A stretch of 64,000 nucleotides of DNA from an uncultured Oscillospiraceae bacterium (GCA_910588625.1 CAJUQN010000003.1:1-64000), one strand, 5' to 3'; numbered from the stretch's first letter, positions 9,074 through 18,028 are shown. Notes: a model not told the origin generated them from the letters alone. Program-made: numbers and translations.

Positions 9074-10813
9074 TTGTCACACTTGAAAAAGCTGAAAATG
9101 CCCCCGCTTGATATCATTTTTTCCGTCCTTTTCGGCGCCGCGCTGGTGTTTGCTCTATGGAAATGCCCCTTCGGCTTCGGGTCCTACGACGACGCCTTCT
9201 ACCTCACCATCCCCCACCGGCTGAGCATGGGCGATGTGCTGTTTGCCGACGAATGGCACGTGTCCCAGATGGCGGGGCTCATCACCACGCCGTTGGTGTG
9301 GCTTTATCGGACCATCACCGGCTCCACCGACGGCATCCTGCTTTCGGCGCGGTATGTTTATGTGGTGTTTCACGCTCTGGTGTCGCTGTTTTGCTACCTG
9401 CGCACCAAAAAATACGGTCTGGCCTCCATTGCCGCCGCCCTGTCCTGGTTCCTTTTTGCCCCCTATGATATCATGGCGCTAAGCTATAACACCATGGCGA
9501 TGGATTTTATCCTGGTGTCCGGCCTACTCCTGGCCACCTTCGAAACGCGGTGGTGCTGGGCACTGTCCGGCCTATGCCTCGCCGGAGCGGTGCTGTGCTG
9601 CCCCTATTTTGCGGCGGTCTGGTTTCTCTATGCCGTCGGAGTGGGCATCCACATCTTGTGGATGCGGCAAAAGACTGTCGCGAATGAAACAAGCAGTGAC
9701 ATTTTGTCCTCCTCCCGCCTGCTGTGGCTTACGGCGGGGGCCGCTGTTGCCGCCGCACTGTTTTTCCTCTATATCATGCTCACCTGCGGCATACGCGGCG
9801 TGCTGGACAGCCTGCCTCACATTTTGTCCGACCCGGAGCACCAGGGGATGGCGCTTACGGTCAAGCTGCAAAACGCCTGGCATAACCTGGTCCACTGCCA
9901 TCCCCTGTTCCAATACGTGCTGATCGGTTTTCTGGTCCTCCTTCTGGTCCTATTGGCGGATCGGAACCGCAAAACCCGCCGGAGCATCTACTTCACCGCC
10001 TCCTGTGCACTGACTCTGATAAGCTATACGCTGTTCTGGCCTGATGCTGTGAATACCTATTACAATGCCATTATGCTCCCCCTGCTGTTCGTAGGATTAA
10101 CCGCTTTTTTTCTCTGCCAGCAGCGGCCCTGGGGCCTGTTTGTCACCCTGTTTCTGGGTGGAATCGTCTATGCCGTGGCCGTCACACTGGGCTCTAACAA
10201 CTTTTTCTATGCCATTTCTATGGCCTGCGCTGTGACCAACGCTGTCAGCCTGCTGTTTGTCGGGCAGCTTCTCCGGGAAATGGTTGAGGAACAAAACGGA
10301 TCAGCCTCTATAACCTGGCCGTTTCGGGCGGCTCTGAGCGCGGCAGCTCTCACGGTGGCTGTCCTGCTGACCCTTCAGGTCCGTGTTAAGGCCCTTCACT
10401 GCTTCATGGACGACCCGCCTTCTGCCCTCACCTTTCAGCTTCAGGAGGGCCCTGCCCACGGTATCCGCACCACTGAACACCGCGCTGAGGTCTATGAGCG
10501 GCTGAACGGAGAATTACAGATCTACAAGACCCTACCCCAGGGCAAGCTGCTGATTTTGAACGAACGCTCCTGGTGTTGTCTGGCCACCGATCCCATGGAG
10601 TACGCCACCTTTTCCGCTTGGATTTCCGGCGAGAACCAGGCTGCGTTAGACCGGTTGGAGTGTTACTATCAGCTCAACCCGGACAAGACGCCAGACTATA
10701 TCTTTCTGTCCAAAAACTCTCTGTTCGACGATTCCGCAGCCATTCTGAGCGCCGCTCAATCTCAAGGCTATACCCTTACTGAGAGTGAGTTCAGCTACTA
10801 TTTGGCGCGATAA
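9074..10813 (+). CDS. Large polytopic membrane protein, GT-C glycosyltransferase-like
   Basis: 579 residues with about ten hydrophobic segments and a soluble C-terminal region of roughly 130 residues. The first extracytoplasmic loop carries an acidic pair in FGSYDDAFYLTIPHRL, the position where GT-C fold (PMT/ArnT-like) transferases keep catalytic acids; overall topology also fits that fold. No specific family is recognised. Translation starts at TTG, preceded by AGGAGGAG and 15 bases after the MTHFR fusion, so it is probably co-transcribed with the methionine genes although no functional link is evident. Function is an inference from topology only. Confidence 0.55.
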   Translation: MSHLKKLKMPPLDIIFSVLFGAALVFALWKCPFGFGSYDDAFYLTIPHRLSMGDVLFADEWHVSQMAGLITTPLVWLYRTITGSTDGILLSARYVYVVFHALVSLFCYLRTKKYGLASIAAALSWFLFAPYDIMALSYNTMAMDFILVSGLLLATFETRWCWALSGLCLAGAVLCCPYFAAVWFLYAVGVGIHILWMRQKTVANETSSDILSSSRLLWLTAGAAVAAALFFLYIMLTCGIRGVLDSLPHILSDPEHQGMALTVKLQNAWHNLVHCHPLFQYVLIGFLVLLLVLLADRNRKTRRSIYFTASCALTLISYTLFWPDAVNTYYNAIMLPLLFVGLTAFFLCQQRPWGLFVTLFLGGIVYAVAVTLGSNNFFYAISMACAVTNAVSLLFVGQLLREMVEEQNGSASITWPFRAALSAAALTVAVLLTLQVRVKALHCFMDDPPSALTFQLQEGPAHGIRTTEHRAEVYERLNGELQIYKTLPQGKLLILNERSWCCLATDPMEYATFSAWISGENQAALDRLECYYQLNPDKTPDYIFLSKNSLFDDSAAILSAAQSQGYTLTESEFSYYLAR

Positions 10814-10833
10814 TCGTATTCATCGCAAGAAAT

Positions 10834-10857
10834 GGGCCGGAGCGAAAGCTCCGGCCC
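10834..10857. terminator. Hairpin between convergent operons
   Basis: Perfect ten-base stem GGGCCGGAGC / GCTCCGGCCC with a GAAA loop between the plus-strand membrane protein and the minus-strand pilT. A short T run follows on the plus side; it probably serves both directions. Confidence 0.8.
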
Positions 10858-10863
10858 GCGGTT

Positions 10864-11922
10864 TTACATCATTCTTCGTTTCAACTGGTCCGGATTGTCC
10901 GCATAGGACATCACCGTCTCCGCTGTAATCTGACGGCTCTTGTACAGCGCCAGCAGGGACTGGTCCATACTGACCATGCCCTCTGCCCCGCCTGCGGCGA
11001 TGGCGTTGTCGATCTGATGGGTCTTGCTATCCCGGATCAGACTCCGGATCGCGTTGTTTACGTGCATGATTTCGAAGGCAGGCACCAAGCCTCCCTTGGT
11101 ATCCGGCACCAACTGCTGAGAAACTACCGTGTGCAGCACCATGCTCAGCTGGACCCGCACCTGGTCCTGCTGTCCGCTGGGGAAGGTGTCCACAATGCGG
11201 TCGATGGTGTTCACCGCCCCCTTGGTGTGGAGGGTGGCGATGAGCAGGTGCCCCGTCTCCGCCGCCGTCATGGCGGTATGGATGGTCTCCTGGTCGCGCA
11301 TCTCGCCCAGCAGAATGACGTCCGGCGCCTGACGCAGGCAGGCCCGCAAAGCAGAGGGATAGTTTTGGGTGTCGATGGCCACCTCGCGCTGGCTGACAAT
11401 ACTCCGACGGTCCCGGTGGAGGTACTCGATGGGGTCCTCCAAGGTAATGATGTGGCACTCCCGTGTCCGGTTGATCCGGTCGATGATGCAGGCCTGGGTG
11501 GTGGACTTACCGCTGCCCGCCGTACCAGTGACCAGCACCATGCCATGGGCCACCTCCGCCAGATTCATCACCTGGTCTGGAATCGACAGATCTGTCCAAT
11601 GGGGGATGTCGAAGGCCACTACACGAATCACTGCCGCCATGGAACCACGCTGGCGGTATACGTTCACCCGGAACCGGGCCATGCCTGCCATAGAGAAGGA
11701 AAAGTCATCGTCTCCCTGCTGGAGAAAACGGTCCATGGGCCGGTCAGCCAGACTGTATACCTCCCGAACCAGCTCCTCCGTCTCGGCAGGGAACACCCGG
11801 TCTTCGCTGATGGGCACCAGGCGGTTTTCGATCTTGGCGCTCACCGCACCGCCCGCTACGATAAACAGGTCGGAGGCGTGGTCCTTTACAGCCCTCTGTA
11901 AATAATCCGTCAGTCGTGTCAT
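10864..11922 (-). CDS. pilT: PilT-type retraction ATPase
   Basis: 352 residues. Walker A GTAGSGKST at 133-141, Walker B region DVILLGEMRDQETI, the His box ATLHTKGAVNTIDRI, and PilT-typical C-terminal motifs AIRSLIRDSKTHQI and GMVSMDQSLL. PilT hexamers power depolymerisation and retraction of type IV pili at the inner face of the membrane. It is the last gene of a seven-gene operon and its only ATPase; no PilB extension motor is encoded nearby. Start ATG follows AAAGGAG. Confidence 0.9.
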   Translation of the reverse strand: MTRLTDYLQRAVKDHASDLFIVAGGAVSAKIENRLVPISEDRVFPAETEELVREVYSLADRPMDRFLQQGDDDFSFSMAGMARFRVNVYRQRGSMAAVIRVVAFDIPHWTDLSIPDQVMNLAEVAHGMVLVTGTAGSGKSTTQACIIDRINRTRECHIITLEDPIEYLHRDRRSIVSQREVAIDTQNYPSALRACLRQAPDVILLGEMRDQETIHTAMTAAETGHLLIATLHTKGAVNTIDRIVDTFPSGQQDQVRVQLSMVLHTVVSQQLVPDTKGGLVPAFEIMHVNNAIRSLIRDSKTHQIDNAIAAGGAEGMVSMDQSLLALYKSRQITAETVMSYADNPDQLKRRMM

Positions 11923-11940
11923 AATTTACTCCTTTAATAA

Positions 11941-12384
11941 TCAGTTGCCGTCCCAGATGTCCAAAAACTCGTCCGATTCCCATGCCACGGAGGGAGCCGC
12001 CTGCCAGCGGAGCACTCTATAGGCCCGCTCCTGGCCCGACAATTCCACTTCCGCGTTCATCTCGATCTCCACCTGAAGCTCCTGGGTATCCGAGATGGGG
12101 ACGGCATAGCGGTAAATGATGCTGTCCAAATACTGGCTTTCCACGCCCTCGGGCACTTCGCCCCTTCTCAGCCGGGCCAAAATCTCCTGGGCCTGACAGT
12201 CGGCGGCGTAGTAATCCGTCACCGCCTTGGCAGAGGCGTCCGCCAGCCGGGTGTCCGCTTGGACGGTGGTCAGCGCCAGCAGGGCGAACACAGTCAGGCA
12301 CAACACCGCAAACACCACCAGGAGGGAGATGCCGCCTACCGCCGGAGGGGAGAACCGCTCCCGGGGCTTACTCTGCTGTGCCAT
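11941..12384 (-). CDS. Membrane-anchored pilin-like protein of the pil operon
   Basis: 147 residues: a proline/arginine-rich cytoplasmic N-terminus, one hydrophobic helix (GISLLVVFAVLCLTVFALLAL, about residues 18-38), then an extracytoplasmic part beginning with a helical stretch around YYAADCQAQEIL and ending in a beta-rich segment. Topology resembles minor pilins such as PilX, but no prepilin-peptidase site (Gly before Phe/Met with Glu at +5) is visible. Its start overlaps the end of the upstream gene by 17 bases, implying coupled translation. Family not recognised. Confidence 0.6.
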   Translation of the reverse strand: MAQQSKPRERFSPPAVGGISLLVVFAVLCLTVFALLALTTVQADTRLADASAKAVTDYYAADCQAQEILARLRRGEVPEGVESQYLDSIIYRYAVPISDTQELQVEIEMNAEVELSGQERAYRVLRWQAAPSVAWESDEFLDIWDGN

Positions 12385-12838
12385 CGTCGATCTCCACCTC
12401 CGTCACTTGCCAAGCTACCTCTAGTTCAAACAATATCCGGGTGTCGGTGCTGTCCGTCACCTTCACCAACGCCTTGCACAGCCCAAGCACATCGCTCTCC
12501 AAACCGCACGCCCGCAGGCAGTAGGCATAATTTCGGTCCTCCGACCGGGTCCAATCCGCGTTGTAATTGATCTGGAGGGGATAGGCCTCAGAATATCCGC
12601 CGTAGGCCGTATCCAGCAGCTCCGCAGCCCTGCTCAGGGCGTGTTCCGGGTCTCCGCCGCCGTGACGGATGACCTCCGCCGCTTCCTGACAAAGGGTCAC
12701 CGCCCGGTCCCGCTGCTCACTGCGGCTTGACGACCCGTCCGAGTTTACAAACGCCTGGAGGCACAGCGCCGCCGCCAGCGCGAACACCAGCAGCATCACC
12801 ATCTGCTCCATCAGAAGCAAGGGAGCCTTGCTTTTCAC
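12368..12838 (-). CDS. Small pilin-like membrane protein
   Basis: 156 residues starting at GTG 12838, four bases inside the upstream gene (GTGA overlap); an upstream in-frame ATG at 13072 lies in the neighbouring gene and is rejected. N-terminus MKSKAPLLLMEQMVMLLVFALAAALCLQ has a hydrophobic helix with a Glu at its entrance, reminiscent of pilin N-termini, followed by an extracellular domain with four Cys residues that may form disulfides. Probably a minor pilin-like or assembly component; the family was not recognised. Confidence 0.6.
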   Translation of the reverse strand: MKSKAPLLLMEQMVMLLVFALAAALCLQAFVNSDGSSSRSEQRDRAVTLCQEAAEVIRHGGGDPEHALSRAAELLDTAYGGYSEAYPLQINYNADWTRSEDRNYAYCLRACGLESDVLGLCKALVKVTDSTDTRILFELEVAWQVTEVEIDDGTAE

Positions 12839-13314
12839 AGCAAATCCCCCTCTCCACAGCGCAGAGACAGCCGCAGCGTGTCCACCACGCCCCCAGCGGC
12901 GCCGATCTCCGCAGTCACAAGCCCGTCCTCCATAGCCAACGACAGGCTTTCCAGCGGCATGATCTTTTCCCCATCCTCCGGGTACAGCTCTGCGTCTGCG
13001 CTGGTGTACAGCTCCATCAAATATCCGTCGTGCCAATAGATCCGGGTCATGTACCCGTCCTGGGTCATGCACAGCGCCGTCGTATCCTCAAAAGGCTCCA
13101 CCGTAACGCCGCCCTCGATATCCCCCTGACGCACCCGCGTGGCAATGTACTGCACACAGGTCCGGCGGTCGTAGGCTGCCCGGTCCCGGTCTGTTAGCCC
13201 GCGGTAGGCCTTGGCCCCCGTCAGCAGTACCGACAGCACGCATACCGCGAACACGCCGAACAATAACAGCATCAGCAGGCCGTCCATCTGATGCTTCGTT
13301 CCCTGTCTCTTCAT
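12835..13314 (-). CDS. Membrane protein of the pil operon, DUF4860-like
   Basis: 159 residues from ATG 13314, overlapping both neighbours by four bases. Short cytoplasmic N-terminus KRQGTKHQMDG, one membrane helix LLMLLLFGVFAVCVLSVLL, then a mainly beta domain with RDRAAYDRRTCVQYIATRVRQGD followed by an LSLAMEDGLVTAEI strand pair. It resembles clostridial proteins I associate with DUF4860; that name is from memory and uncertain. Context makes it a component of the pilus-like machine. Confidence 0.6.
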   Translation of the reverse strand: MKRQGTKHQMDGLLMLLLFGVFAVCVLSVLLTGAKAYRGLTDRDRAAYDRRTCVQYIATRVRQGDIEGGVTVEPFEDTTALCMTQDGYMTRIYWHDGYLMELYTSADAELYPEDGEKIMPLESLSLAMEDGLVTAEIGAAGGVVDTLRLSLRCGEGDLL

Positions 13315-13634
13315 GGCTCGTTCTCCAGCACAGTGATATCCGGCATCAGATTCTCCGCAAAGGCGAAATATTTCACCGTATACCGTTCCTCGTCGATCTG
13401 AAGGCCATAGCGCTCCTTCAAATAGTCCAGGTCGGGGGGATAGACCCCCTCTGCGGCGTAGCAAGCCACGCAGCTGCGCCGCAGGGTCTCCTCAAGCTGG
13501 CGCAGGTCCTCCTCAGACCGTCCGCTGTCCAAGCTGTCCACCGCCGTGGCAAAGCACAATAGCGCCGCCACCGCGATCACCGGCAGCAGCAGGCCTCGCA
13601 AAAGTGCTCCAAGTCCGCTCTTTCTCTTTTTCAT
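13311..13634 (-). CDS. Small pseudopilin-like protein
   Basis: 107 residues. Basic N-terminus, one hydrophobic helix (LLLPVIAVAALLCFATAV, about 12-29), then CYAAEGVYPPDLDYLKERYGL. That stretch follows the pattern seen in GspG-like pseudopilins, where an aromatic chain with G-x-YP and a leucine precedes a short loop. No canonical prepilin cleavage site is present, so it may be kept as a membrane-anchored subunit. Coupled by four-base overlap to the next gene. Confidence 0.55.
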   Translation of the reverse strand: MKKRKSGLGALLRGLLLPVIAVAALLCFATAVDSLDSGRSEEDLRQLEETLRRSCVACYAAEGVYPPDLDYLKERYGLQIDEERYTVKYFAFAENLMPDITVLENEP

Positions 13635-13638
13635 AATC

Positions 13639-14667
13639 TCACCCGATGGCGCTCATGATGTGCATCAAGGGCAGCATCACGGACAATAGAATCAAGCCCA
13701 CCAGCACCGAGCACACTAGCACCAGGGCGGGCTCCACCCGGCTGACCATGGCGTCCAGCGCGGCTTCACCCTCCTCGCTCAGGTCTCGGGCAATCTTCTC
13801 CATGGAGGCATCTCCCGCGCCGCTGCGCTGGCCCAGCTCCAGCAGGCGGCTCTGGCGGACAGGGAGCAGACCGCTTTTTTTCAGCGCCTCGCCCAATGCC
13901 TCTCCGTTTTCCAAGCGCTTTTGGCAGCTTTCACAGCGCTTTTTCGCACCGCCCTCCATCAGGTTGGCGGACAGTGCCACGGCCTCCTCCACGGGCAGAC
14001 CGCTGGCCATACCCATGGCCAGCGCCTGGGCCAGCTTGGCATTGTTCAGCTTTCGGGAGACGCCCTTGTCCCCATGGATTTTCTGCCACAGGGAAACCAC
14101 TCCCCGCCGCAGCGGCCCCACAACCGAGAACAGCAGCACCAGCAAAGCCAGTACCGCTACCATAATATATAGCATGGGTATAACGCCCTCCAGCCACTGA
14201 CCCAAGGTCAGCAAACCCGCCGCCACACCGGTCAGCCGCCCGCCCAGGGAGGCATACACGTCGTCAAAAATGGGCAGAACTCGTACCAGCAGCACCCCGA
14301 TGACCACCAGCATCAACGCCAGCATTACCGCTGGATAGAGCAGCGCGCTGCGCACGCGGCGGTTCAGCCGGACCCGGTCCTCGTAATATTGGGACAGGGC
14401 GGCCAGCGCCTCCTCGGTACGGCCCGTGCGCTCGCCCACCTCCACCAGGCCGCAGACGTAGAGTGGGAACGCCTTGCTATCACGCAAAGCGGCGGACAGC
14501 GTTTCGCCGCTGTCCACCTGCTCCGCCATGGCCTTGAGCATACCCTTTCGGTCCCCCTCCTCCGCCAGCAGGGACAGGGCGTCGCCCGTGCTCACACCGG
14601 CGTGGAGGAGTAGAGAAAGCTCCAGACACAAAGTTGCAATGTCATCGTTGGAAATCAGTTTCTTCAT
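13639..14667 (-). CDS. pilC: Type IV pilus / type II secretion platform protein PilC
   Basis: 342 residues with the duplicated GspF/PilC fold: first repeat LCLELSLLLHAGVSTGDALSLL, second repeat LAQALAMGMASGLPVEEAVAL, each with the conserved glycine-leucine turn, and three membrane segments (about 108-128, 165-190 and the C-terminal LVLVCSVLVGLILLSVMLPL). The protein anchors the motor ATPase at the membrane. Slightly shorter than typical PilC (about 400). Second gene of the operon, 15 bp after the transglutaminase lipoprotein. Confidence 0.88.
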   Translation of the reverse strand: MKKLISNDDIATLCLELSLLLHAGVSTGDALSLLAEEGDRKGMLKAMAEQVDSGETLSAALRDSKAFPLYVCGLVEVGERTGRTEEALAALSQYYEDRVRLNRRVRSALLYPAVMLALMLVVIGVLLVRVLPIFDDVYASLGGRLTGVAAGLLTLGQWLEGVIPMLYIMVAVLALLVLLFSVVGPLRRGVVSLWQKIHGDKGVSRKLNNAKLAQALAMGMASGLPVEEAVALSANLMEGGAKKRCESCQKRLENGEALGEALKKSGLLPVRQSRLLELGQRSGAGDASMEKIARDLSEEGEAALDAMVSRVEPALVLVCSVLVGLILLSVMLPLMHIMSAIG

Positions 14668-14682
14668 GCAAAACTCCCTGTA

Positions 14683-15999
14683 TCAATAAAGATATTTCAC
14701 CGTGTAATTGCTCCCATTCCCGATGTATTGCAGGATATCTGCACTACTGTTGCTGGAGGAGGCAAAGGTGGGGTCCATCCGGTGCCAGGTGGTGCCGTCG
14801 AAGTAGATGGCGTTATCTACCCAACCGGTCTCCTGGGTCCACACACTGACCCAAGCGTGGTACGTGGAGCCAGCATAGCCCACCACCAGCTTGCAGGGGA
14901 TGCCTTGGCTGCGCAGCATCCCGGTCATCAAGGCAGCATAGTCAAAGCAAATTCCCGTCTTACTAGCCAGTACACTGTCCAAATCGGGCAGGTAACCACT
15001 GCTCACAGAAGCCGCCTTGGCCCGGTCGTAGGTCAGGTTACTGACCACATAGTTGTAAACCGCGCCCACCTTGTCTAAGGGTTTACTGATATTTCGGGTC
15101 AGGCTGGCCGCCATGGCGATGGTGTTGGTAGCGCCCTCATAGTTCACATACTGATTGGGCCGCAGGAAGGGGGCAAACTCGTCCGCCAGCGCCACCTGGA
15201 AGGAGGCAGAGGCCAGCACAGCATACTTCTTCCCCGTGGTATTTTGCAGCACGGTGGTCTTGTAGGTTCCGTTGCCGTCGGACAAGGGGAAGGTTACCCA
15301 TTTCCCGGTGGGCAAATCATAAGTATAGGTGGTAGAAGGACCCGCCACCTGCACCCGCAGGCGCTTGCTGTTTGAGGCGGCAAACCGGGCCATCACGTAG
15401 CCATCCTTGCTGTTGGAGTAGTCAATCTCTGCGCCGCCGCCGGTCTTCACCGCCGTGCCAGAGGCCACCGGCGTCATTACCGTGGGCAAAGCCGCCGGAG
15501 CCGCGGTCATGGGGACCAGCTCTTCACCCAGATTCACCCCCTCACCCATGGTCACCTCGTCAATAAAGGGACCAGTGCTGGGCGCGGGAGCAGGGGTAAC
15601 GGGCGCGCTGGTGTGCTTTCCACTGCTGGGGACCTGTACACTGCTGTTAGGTGTTGTAACTACGGTAGCACCGCCACCCTGCTGACTATTGGCGGCAGGC
15701 GCTGCGCTGTTCCCTGCGGAGGGCAAATTGCCGCCGACGCCCTCTGGAGCGCTCGTCTCCGGCGGCGCATCCGTCTCAACTGGACCGCTCTCCGGCGCAA
15801 TGCCGCCCTGAACATCCTCGCTGGGCTCCACACTAGCGGAGGTATCCTCATCCGAAGGCGTCTGTTGAACCACGGGGTCGTTCCCGCCGGGAGCGGGGTC
15901 CGGATTGCCGAACACATCCTCATCCGAAGCGGTCTTCGAGCAGCCGGAGAGCAGACAACAACCCGCCAGCAACAACGAGATGATGAATTTTTTTTTCAT
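14683..15999 (-). CDS. Lipoprotein with transglutaminase-like protease domain
   Basis: 438 residues. Lipoprotein signal ending LLSGCSK (acylated Cys about residue 20), then ~130 residues of low-complexity Ser/Pro/Glu/Thr linker, a beta-sandwich region, and a C-terminal transglutaminase core with catalytic Cys351 (GICFDYAALMTG), His381 (STYHAWVSVW) and Asp409 (HRMDPTF). It sits outside the membrane on a flexible stalk and heads the pil operon. Such domains cut or crosslink peptides; a role in pilin maturation or wall attachment is inference. An extended -10 (TGATATAAT) lies at 16067-16075. Confidence 0.85.
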   Translation of the reverse strand: MKKKFIISLLLAGCCLLSGCSKTASDEDVFGNPDPAPGGNDPVVQQTPSDEDTSASVEPSEDVQGGIAPESGPVETDAPPETSAPEGVGGNLPSAGNSAAPAANSQQGGGATVVTTPNSSVQVPSSGKHTSAPVTPAPAPSTGPFIDEVTMGEGVNLGEELVPMTAAPAALPTVMTPVASGTAVKTGGGAEIDYSNSKDGYVMARFAASNSKRLRVQVAGPSTTYTYDLPTGKWVTFPLSDGNGTYKTTVLQNTTGKKYAVLASASFQVALADEFAPFLRPNQYVNYEGATNTIAMAASLTRNISKPLDKVGAVYNYVVSNLTYDRAKAASVSSGYLPDLDSVLASKTGICFDYAALMTGMLRSQGIPCKLVVGYAGSTYHAWVSVWTQETGWVDNAIYFDGTTWHRMDPTFASSSNSSADILQYIGNGSNYTVKYLY

Positions 16000-16066
16000 A
16001 AAGGCTCTCCTCTTTTCCCAAACAAAACGGAGACATCCATTTTATCCACATCCAGGATGTTTTTTG

Positions 16067-16107
16067 ATTATATCATAATTTGAGGCCGATTTCCACCCCA
16101 AATTATG
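16067..16107. promoter_or_regulatory. Extended -10 of the pil operon within an inverted repeat
   Basis: On the minus strand TATAAT (16067-16072) preceded by TGA forms an extended -10 element for the lipoprotein-pilC-pilT operon. It adjoins a 9-bp inverted repeat CATAATTTG (16074-16082) / CAAATTATG (16099-16107) that also covers the stop codon of the upstream sortase gene. The repeat could end the sortase transcript or bind a regulator. Confidence 0.5.
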
Positions 16108-16726
16108 AGACAGCTTCCTCCACCCTCACACAACGCACCGTAATGCGCTGCCGCCCGCTGCGGTCACAGGTGAACAGCGTCAAATCCCAATCCAGGCCCT
16201 TCACCATTTCCAGAGTTTGGTTGGGCCAGAGCTGGATCATCTCGGACACCGTATACTCGAACACATTCCCCTCCACGTCTGTGAAGGTGACTGGAGCACC
16301 CACAGCGATGTTCCCCAGTTTGCCGAAATGGTTCACATAGTTATGGGCACAAATAACCATATTGTCCAGGTAGACAGAGCCCCAATATTTACACGGCGCA
16401 ATCTTCATTTTGGGGTAAGTCCACTCGCTCATCACGGGCAGATTCAGACCAAGCGTGGGTATATCGATATACCCCACATACGCATGTCCGTCGATCTCCA
16501 CCGTGGGCATATCAATCTCAGGGGCCAGCTCATAGACAGGCAAAATATTCTCCGGAAGCTCCAGCTCTCCAGGCTCAATGGTTTGGGTACGCAGATGCTC
16601 CAGCGCCTTCGCCACATTTTCCCCTGCCTGCTTCTCATCCACCATATTGTACACCGTCAAGCCACAGGCGGCTAGGATCAGAACCAGCCCCGCCAGGATG
16701 CACACAAGTCCACGTTTATTCCTCAT
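16103..16726 (-). CDS. Sortase (class uncertain), second sortase of the pilus operon
   Basis: 207 residues: an N-terminal membrane anchor (LVCILAGLVLILAACGLTVY) and a sortase barrel with GYIDIPTLGLNLPVM, catalytic His128 (VICAHNYVNHFG), Cys187 (LTLFTCDRSG) and Arg194. It lacks the C-terminal membrane helix of class C enzymes, so it is not a standard pilin polymerase. It may be a class B or D-like enzyme attaching the finished pilus or the minor pilin to the wall. Overlaps the minor pilin gene by 11 bases and is last in the operon. Confidence 0.85.
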   Translation of the reverse strand: MRNKRGLVCILAGLVLILAACGLTVYNMVDEKQAGENVAKALEHLRTQTIEPGELELPENILPVYELAPEIDMPTVEIDGHAYVGYIDIPTLGLNLPVMSEWTYPKMKIAPCKYWGSVYLDNMVICAHNYVNHFGKLGNIAVGAPVTFTDVEGNVFEYTVSEMIQLWPNQTLEMVKGLDWDLTLFTCDRSGRQRITVRCVRVEEAVS

Positions 16727-17987
16727 CGTACTCGCCCCTTCTGCGCTGGATCAGGCCCGCCAGCAGCAGGAGCACACCGGCGCCGGCCAGCATGGGCACC
16801 GGCCACCAGAGCTGTCCCGTCTGGGGCAGGTCGCCCAACGGCACATCCAGATCGTCCAGCTCGATCTCATCTGGCGGACCACTGAGCTGAGGAGTGTTTA
16901 CCGGAGGAGGTGTTTTATTGCCCATTGGAACATCGGGGTCATCAATGGGAATGTCCGGCGTTCGGGTGGGCCGGGGCGTATTGCCAGGAGGATAGGTCCC
17001 ACCCCCAGGAGGATAGGTCCCACCCCCAGGAGGATAGGTCCCACCCCCGGGAGGATTGCTATTCCCGCCCCCCGGAGGAGGCGAATAGTTCGTAATTATC
17101 ACATTATAGGAGTTGACCCAATCCGTAGTGGTATAGAAGCCGTTTGGAACATTCTCCTCCCGGACATCCCAGTCGTAGGGTACGCCGTTGGGCGCCAGCA
17201 CCGGCAGATTCTGCCAGACATAGTGCCAGTTATTGGCCGCGCTGAGTGTCACTGTCTCCACCCTGTACCCGTCCCGGTAGAGGCCTACGGTGACGCTGTT
17301 GGGGCGCGGGCGACCGTTTGTGATCCAAACCTTGGCCACCTGGATATTTTTTACGCTGCTGCTTTCGACCTCTTCCTTCTTGGTACAGATCGAGGTCACA
17401 TCCCTGACCCAATCATAATTTCCCTTCGTATCCACCGGCTCCCAGTTGGGCAGGCAGATCAGGTATGGCGTGGGCGTCACAGCCTCCGTGGTAGTCAAAT
17501 TGCCGTTGCTTTGGGTACTCACCCGCGTATAGGGCTTGCCGACCACTAGATACAGGCCCGGCTCCAGGTCCGTGAGCGTCCGCTCCGTCACCGTGTTCGC
17601 CGCCAGCCTGCCCATGCTCACCGTCTGCTTCCAGGTGTTTTTGTTCTCATTCGCCTCATCCAGATAGCTGACCAGATACCTCGCCAGAGAGGCCCACTTC
17701 GTCTGGTTATCCAACCGGTAAATCGACTCTTGCAGCACACCGGCAAAGGCGCCCTCCGCGTTAAATTTGAGCTCTGAAGTCACCTTCGCCACACGATATA
17801 CCGTAAACTCCACGTTGGTTGCGGCCTGGCTGGGGGTCTGATATCGAATGGTCAGCGAGCACTTTTTATCCACGGGAATGGTCGCCGGGACCTTCGCCGC
17901 CAGCGCGGTCTGCCCCAGGCCGGAGACACACAACAACAGGCACAGCGCCCCAGCCGCGGCTCGGTAAAACATCGTTTTCAATTTCAT
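16716..17987 (-). CDS. LPXTG-anchored minor pilin with Cna-B domain
   Basis: 423 residues: Sec signal peptide ending around ALAAK; an N-terminal pilin domain (LTDLEPGLYLVVGKPYTR); a Cna-B-type domain of about 75 residues (VAKVWITNGRPRPNSVTVGLY to VPNGFYTTTDW); a Gly/Pro-rich spacer with three PPGGGTY repeats; an acidic stretch; and sorting signal LPQTG at 387-391, hydrophobic helix and RRR tail. Probably the base or ancillary pilin, cross-linked by the adjacent sortases. RBS lies 41 bp after the sortase C gene. Confidence 0.87.
   Translation of the reverse strand: MKLKTMFYRAAAGALCLLLCVSGLGQTALAAKVPATIPVDKKCSLTIRYQTPSQAATNVEFTVYRVAKVTSELKFNAEGAFAGVLQESIYRLDNQTKWASLARYLVSYLDEANENKNTWKQTVSMGRLAANTVTERTLTDLEPGLYLVVGKPYTRVSTQSNGNLTTTEAVTPTPYLICLPNWEPVDTKGNYDWVRDVTSICTKKEEVESSSVKNIQVAKVWITNGRPRPNSVTVGLYRDGYRVETVTLSAANNWHYVWQNLPVLAPNGVPYDWDVREENVPNGFYTTTDWVNSYNVIITNYSPPPGGGNSNPPGGGTYPPGGGTYPPGGGTYPPGNTPRPTRTPDIPIDDPDVPMGNKTPPPVNTPQLSGPPDEIELDDLDVPLGDLPQTGQLWWPVPMLAGAGVLLLLAGLIQRRRGEYDEE
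16986..17048 (-). repeat. Three 21-bp tandem repeats coding PPGGGTY
   Basis: Three identical 21-base units at 16986-17006, 17007-17027 and 17028-17048, with a diverged partial fourth next to them. They encode the flexible Pro-Gly stalk before the sorting signal. Perfect identity suggests recent slippage expansion, so copy number may vary between strains. Confidence 0.9.
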
Positions 17988-18028
17988 AGGGACGCCGCCT
18001 TTCTCAAAAATCTATCCGCGTTTCCGCG

